A stretch of DNA of 64,000 nucleotides, from contig JASNZV010000004.1 of NCBI GenBank assembly GCA_048499455.1, positions 245,543 through 309,542 on the forward strand, given 5' to 3'. Under the pieces are notes generated by a model that saw only the letters and a list, made by a program, of their open reading frames with translations, was not told where the DNA came from and searched no databases. This document shows positions 62,690-64,000 of the stretch, one piece after another. The first letter of the stretch is position 1. Every line of letters begins with the position of its first letter. Both the position numbers and the translations under genes were made by a program. Source of the stretch: CFX5 sp023384495 (lineage in GTDB: Bacteria; Chloroflexota; Anaerolineae; Caldilineales; Caldilineaceae).

Positions 62690-63883
62690 ATGCACTATGA
62701 CGTCATTACTGTAGGAGGCGGCCTCGCCGGATCGACACTGGCGAAAAACCTTGCGGAGCACGGCTATCGCGTCCTCGTGCTGGAGCGAGAAACCCACTTT
62801 CGAGACCGTGTGCGTGGGGAGCAGATGCATCCGTGGGGCGTCGCAGAGGCCCGGGCCCTCGGAATTTATGAGTATCTCGCGACCACCTGTGGCCATCAAA
62901 CCCGCTGGTGGCGCACCTACCAAGGGGCGACGCTGGTCGAGGACCGCGACCTAGCCGAGACGACGCCCCATGGCGTGGGCTCCTTCAATTGCTATCACCC
63001 GGCGATGCAGGAAGCGGTGCTCCGCTTGGCCGTCGAGGCCGGCGCGGAGGTCCGGCGCGGCGTTACGGTCGAGGCGGTAGTGCCGGGCAGTCCCCCCAGT
63101 GTGCGCGTGCAGGAGGACGGACAGGACAGCGTGCTGCAGGCCCACCTGGTCGTCGGCGCCGACGGACGCACCTCCCAGGTGCGTCGGTGGGGAGGCTTCA
63201 CGGTCACGCGCGACCCGGATTGTCTGGTGATTGCTGGGACCCTGCTCGGAGGTGTGCCAGCGTCGGACGAAGCAACGTATGCCGTGCGGGGACCGGAGGG
63301 TACCCTCTTAATGGCGCCCCTCGGTAATCAACGCGCCCGCGCCTACTACATCTGCCGGAAGAGCGGGGGCCAGCACCCGCTAAGCGGGGACACGCAGGTT
63401 CCAGCCTTCCTGGCGGCATGCCGCAATACCGGGGCACCAGCCGCATGGTTCGACCAGGCTACCGTCATGGGGCCCCTCGCCCAGTTCAATGGGGCCGACC
63501 ACTGGGTGGAGCACCCGGTGCAGCAGGGGGTGGTGCTCATTGGGGATGCGGCGGCAGCCTCAGACCCCAGCCATGGCTGTGGGCTCTCGCTGGCGCTGAT
63601 GGGTGTGCGCCAGCTACGGGATTGTCTCCTCGCCATCCCCGATTGGCCTGTGGCGAGCGAGCAGTACGCGCGGGAGTACACTCATTCCTATGGAGCGGTG
63701 CATCGGATCACCAACTGGCTCACAGAGCTCCGTTGGAGTACGGGTCCTGCGGCAGAGGAGCGACGTGCCCGTGTGCTGCCGCGCCTGATGGCCGAGCCGG
63801 CACGCGTGCCCGATCTCCGTGGGCTGGGGCCGCAAGCCCAGAGCGATGAAGAGACGCGCCGATTCCTGTTGGGTGAGGACTAA
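62690..63883 (+). CDS. FAD-dependent monooxygenase (PHBH-type fold)
   Basis: A 397-residue flavoprotein with the Rossmann FAD site VGGGLAGSTLAKNLAEHG near 8-25 ending at ERE, the GADGRTSQVRRWGG (DG) motif near 158, and LIGDAAAASDPSHGCGLSLA (GD motif) near 285. It is therefore a class A flavin monooxygenase or a halogenase/dehydrogenase relative, and would use NAD(P)H and oxygen to hydroxylate an aromatic or similar small molecule. ATG 62690 has AAAGGAGG six bases upstream; the longer frame to 62642 was rejected. A specific substrate cannot be given. Regulator and SnoaL-like genes upstream are suggestive of a small metabolite cluster. Confidence 0.88.
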   Translation: MHYDVITVGGGLAGSTLAKNLAEHGYRVLVLERETHFRDRVRGEQMHPWGVAEARALGIYEYLATTCGHQTRWWRTYQGATLVEDRDLAETTPHGVGSFNCYHPAMQEAVLRLAVEAGAEVRRGVTVEAVVPGSPPSVRVQEDGQDSVLQAHLVVGADGRTSQVRRWGGFTVTRDPDCLVIAGTLLGGVPASDEATYAVRGPEGTLLMAPLGNQRARAYYICRKSGGQHPLSGDTQVPAFLAACRNTGAPAAWFDQATVMGPLAQFNGADHWVEHPVQQGVVLIGDAAAASDPSHGCGLSLALMGVRQLRDCLLAIPDWPVASEQYAREYTHSYGAVHRITNWLTELRWSTGPAAEERRARVLPRLMAEPARVPDLRGLGPQAQSDEETRRFLLGED

Positions 63884-63903
63884 TAGACAAATCATGTAAA
63901 AGT

Positions 63904-63977
63904 CGCACATTTGAGGAGGCAGCGTTAGAGAACGCTGCTCCGGTCGCATTCTCTAATGCGACCTCCTGAAATGTGCG
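63904..63977. repeat. Cloverleaf-like inverted-repeat element with two hairpins and complementary loops
   Basis: CGCACATTTGAGGAGG (63904-63919) pairs with CCTCCTGAAATGTGCG (63962-63977) with one mismatch in 16. Inside are two hairpins of the same build. CAGCGTT-AGAG-AACGCTG is at 63920-63937 and TCGCATT-CTCT-AATGCGA at 63944-63961. The two 4-base loops, AGAG and CTCT, are complementary. An alternative fold pairs GGAG with CTCC around the first hairpin and extends the second to 9 bp. It lies 21 bases past the stop of the monooxygenase. Confidence 0.85.
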
Positions 63978-64000
63978 GAATTGATTTGGTTTCTCTATAA

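Noticed and set aside
63904..63977. tRNA or integron attC site
   Set aside because: The stems do not have tRNA arm lengths or conserved loop bases, and the core GTT/AAC boxes of attC sites are not in the right places.

Overview
The window looks like a chromosomal segment of a high-GC Chloroflexota bacterium, probably of the Anaerolineae/Caldilineae kind. This is an inference from gene content: duplicated five-gene peptide-type ABC importers, a giant lamin-tail-domain secreted protein, a bacterial translin homologue, a SARP/ATPase/TPR regulator, and secreted proteins carrying a short 'LPxV' tag. No rRNA, tRNA or CRISPR array was found. All genes are read from sequence alone; no database search was possible.

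Layout. 1-3085 (+): the 3' end of a glycogen branching enzyme gene, a receiver-histidine kinase and NagA. 3145-16463 (-): two complete Opp/Dpp-type importers in tandem, each in the order ATPase D, ATPase F, binding protein, permease B, permease C. The upstream copy has an intrinsic terminator between its ATPase pair and its binding protein, and that binding protein appears circularly permuted. 16874-19528 (-): ArgH and a CPBP membrane protease. 19820-22853 (+): translin homologue, a small protein with a Cas4-like N-terminus and a membrane helix, and an alpha-solenoid protein. 22940-30376 (+): L-rhamnose mutarotase and a 2200-residue lamin-tail-repeat protein.

30377-38733 (-): a catabolic block with a PhyH-type dioxygenase, two paralogous SDRs, a 2-hydroxyacid dehydrogenase, an HpcH-type aldolase, an NAD-dependent epimerase/dehydrogenase, a Gfo/Idh/MocA oxidoreductase, an aldose epimerase and a type II pantothenate kinase. 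It reads as an oxidative, aldolase-ending sugar or sugar-acid route; the substrate is not determined. 39083-42319 (+): MacB/FtsX-type permease and its ATPase. 42437-52002 (-): a polysaccharide export block (GT4 glycosyltransferase, two paralogous membrane-anchored glycosidase-like proteins, a Vgb-like propeller, Wzm/Wzt transporter, and a further secreted glycosidase-like protein).

52551-55763 (+): a copper module, CsoR-CopZ-CopA, with a visible palindromic operator and a terminator. 56033-63883 (+): an accessory region with a truncated regulator ATPase, a large SARP-type regulator with more AT-rich sequence, a SnoaL-like gene split by a 1417-bp insertion sequence with intact inverted repeats and a 5-bp target duplication, a second SnoaL-like gene, and an FAD monooxygenase. 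The window ends in an elaborate paired-hairpin element.

The strongest candidate for something undescribed is the permuted binding protein at 12360-14267. After it come the translin/Cas4-like/solenoid trio, the LPxV tag in the polysaccharide locus and the paired-hairpin element at 63904-63977.
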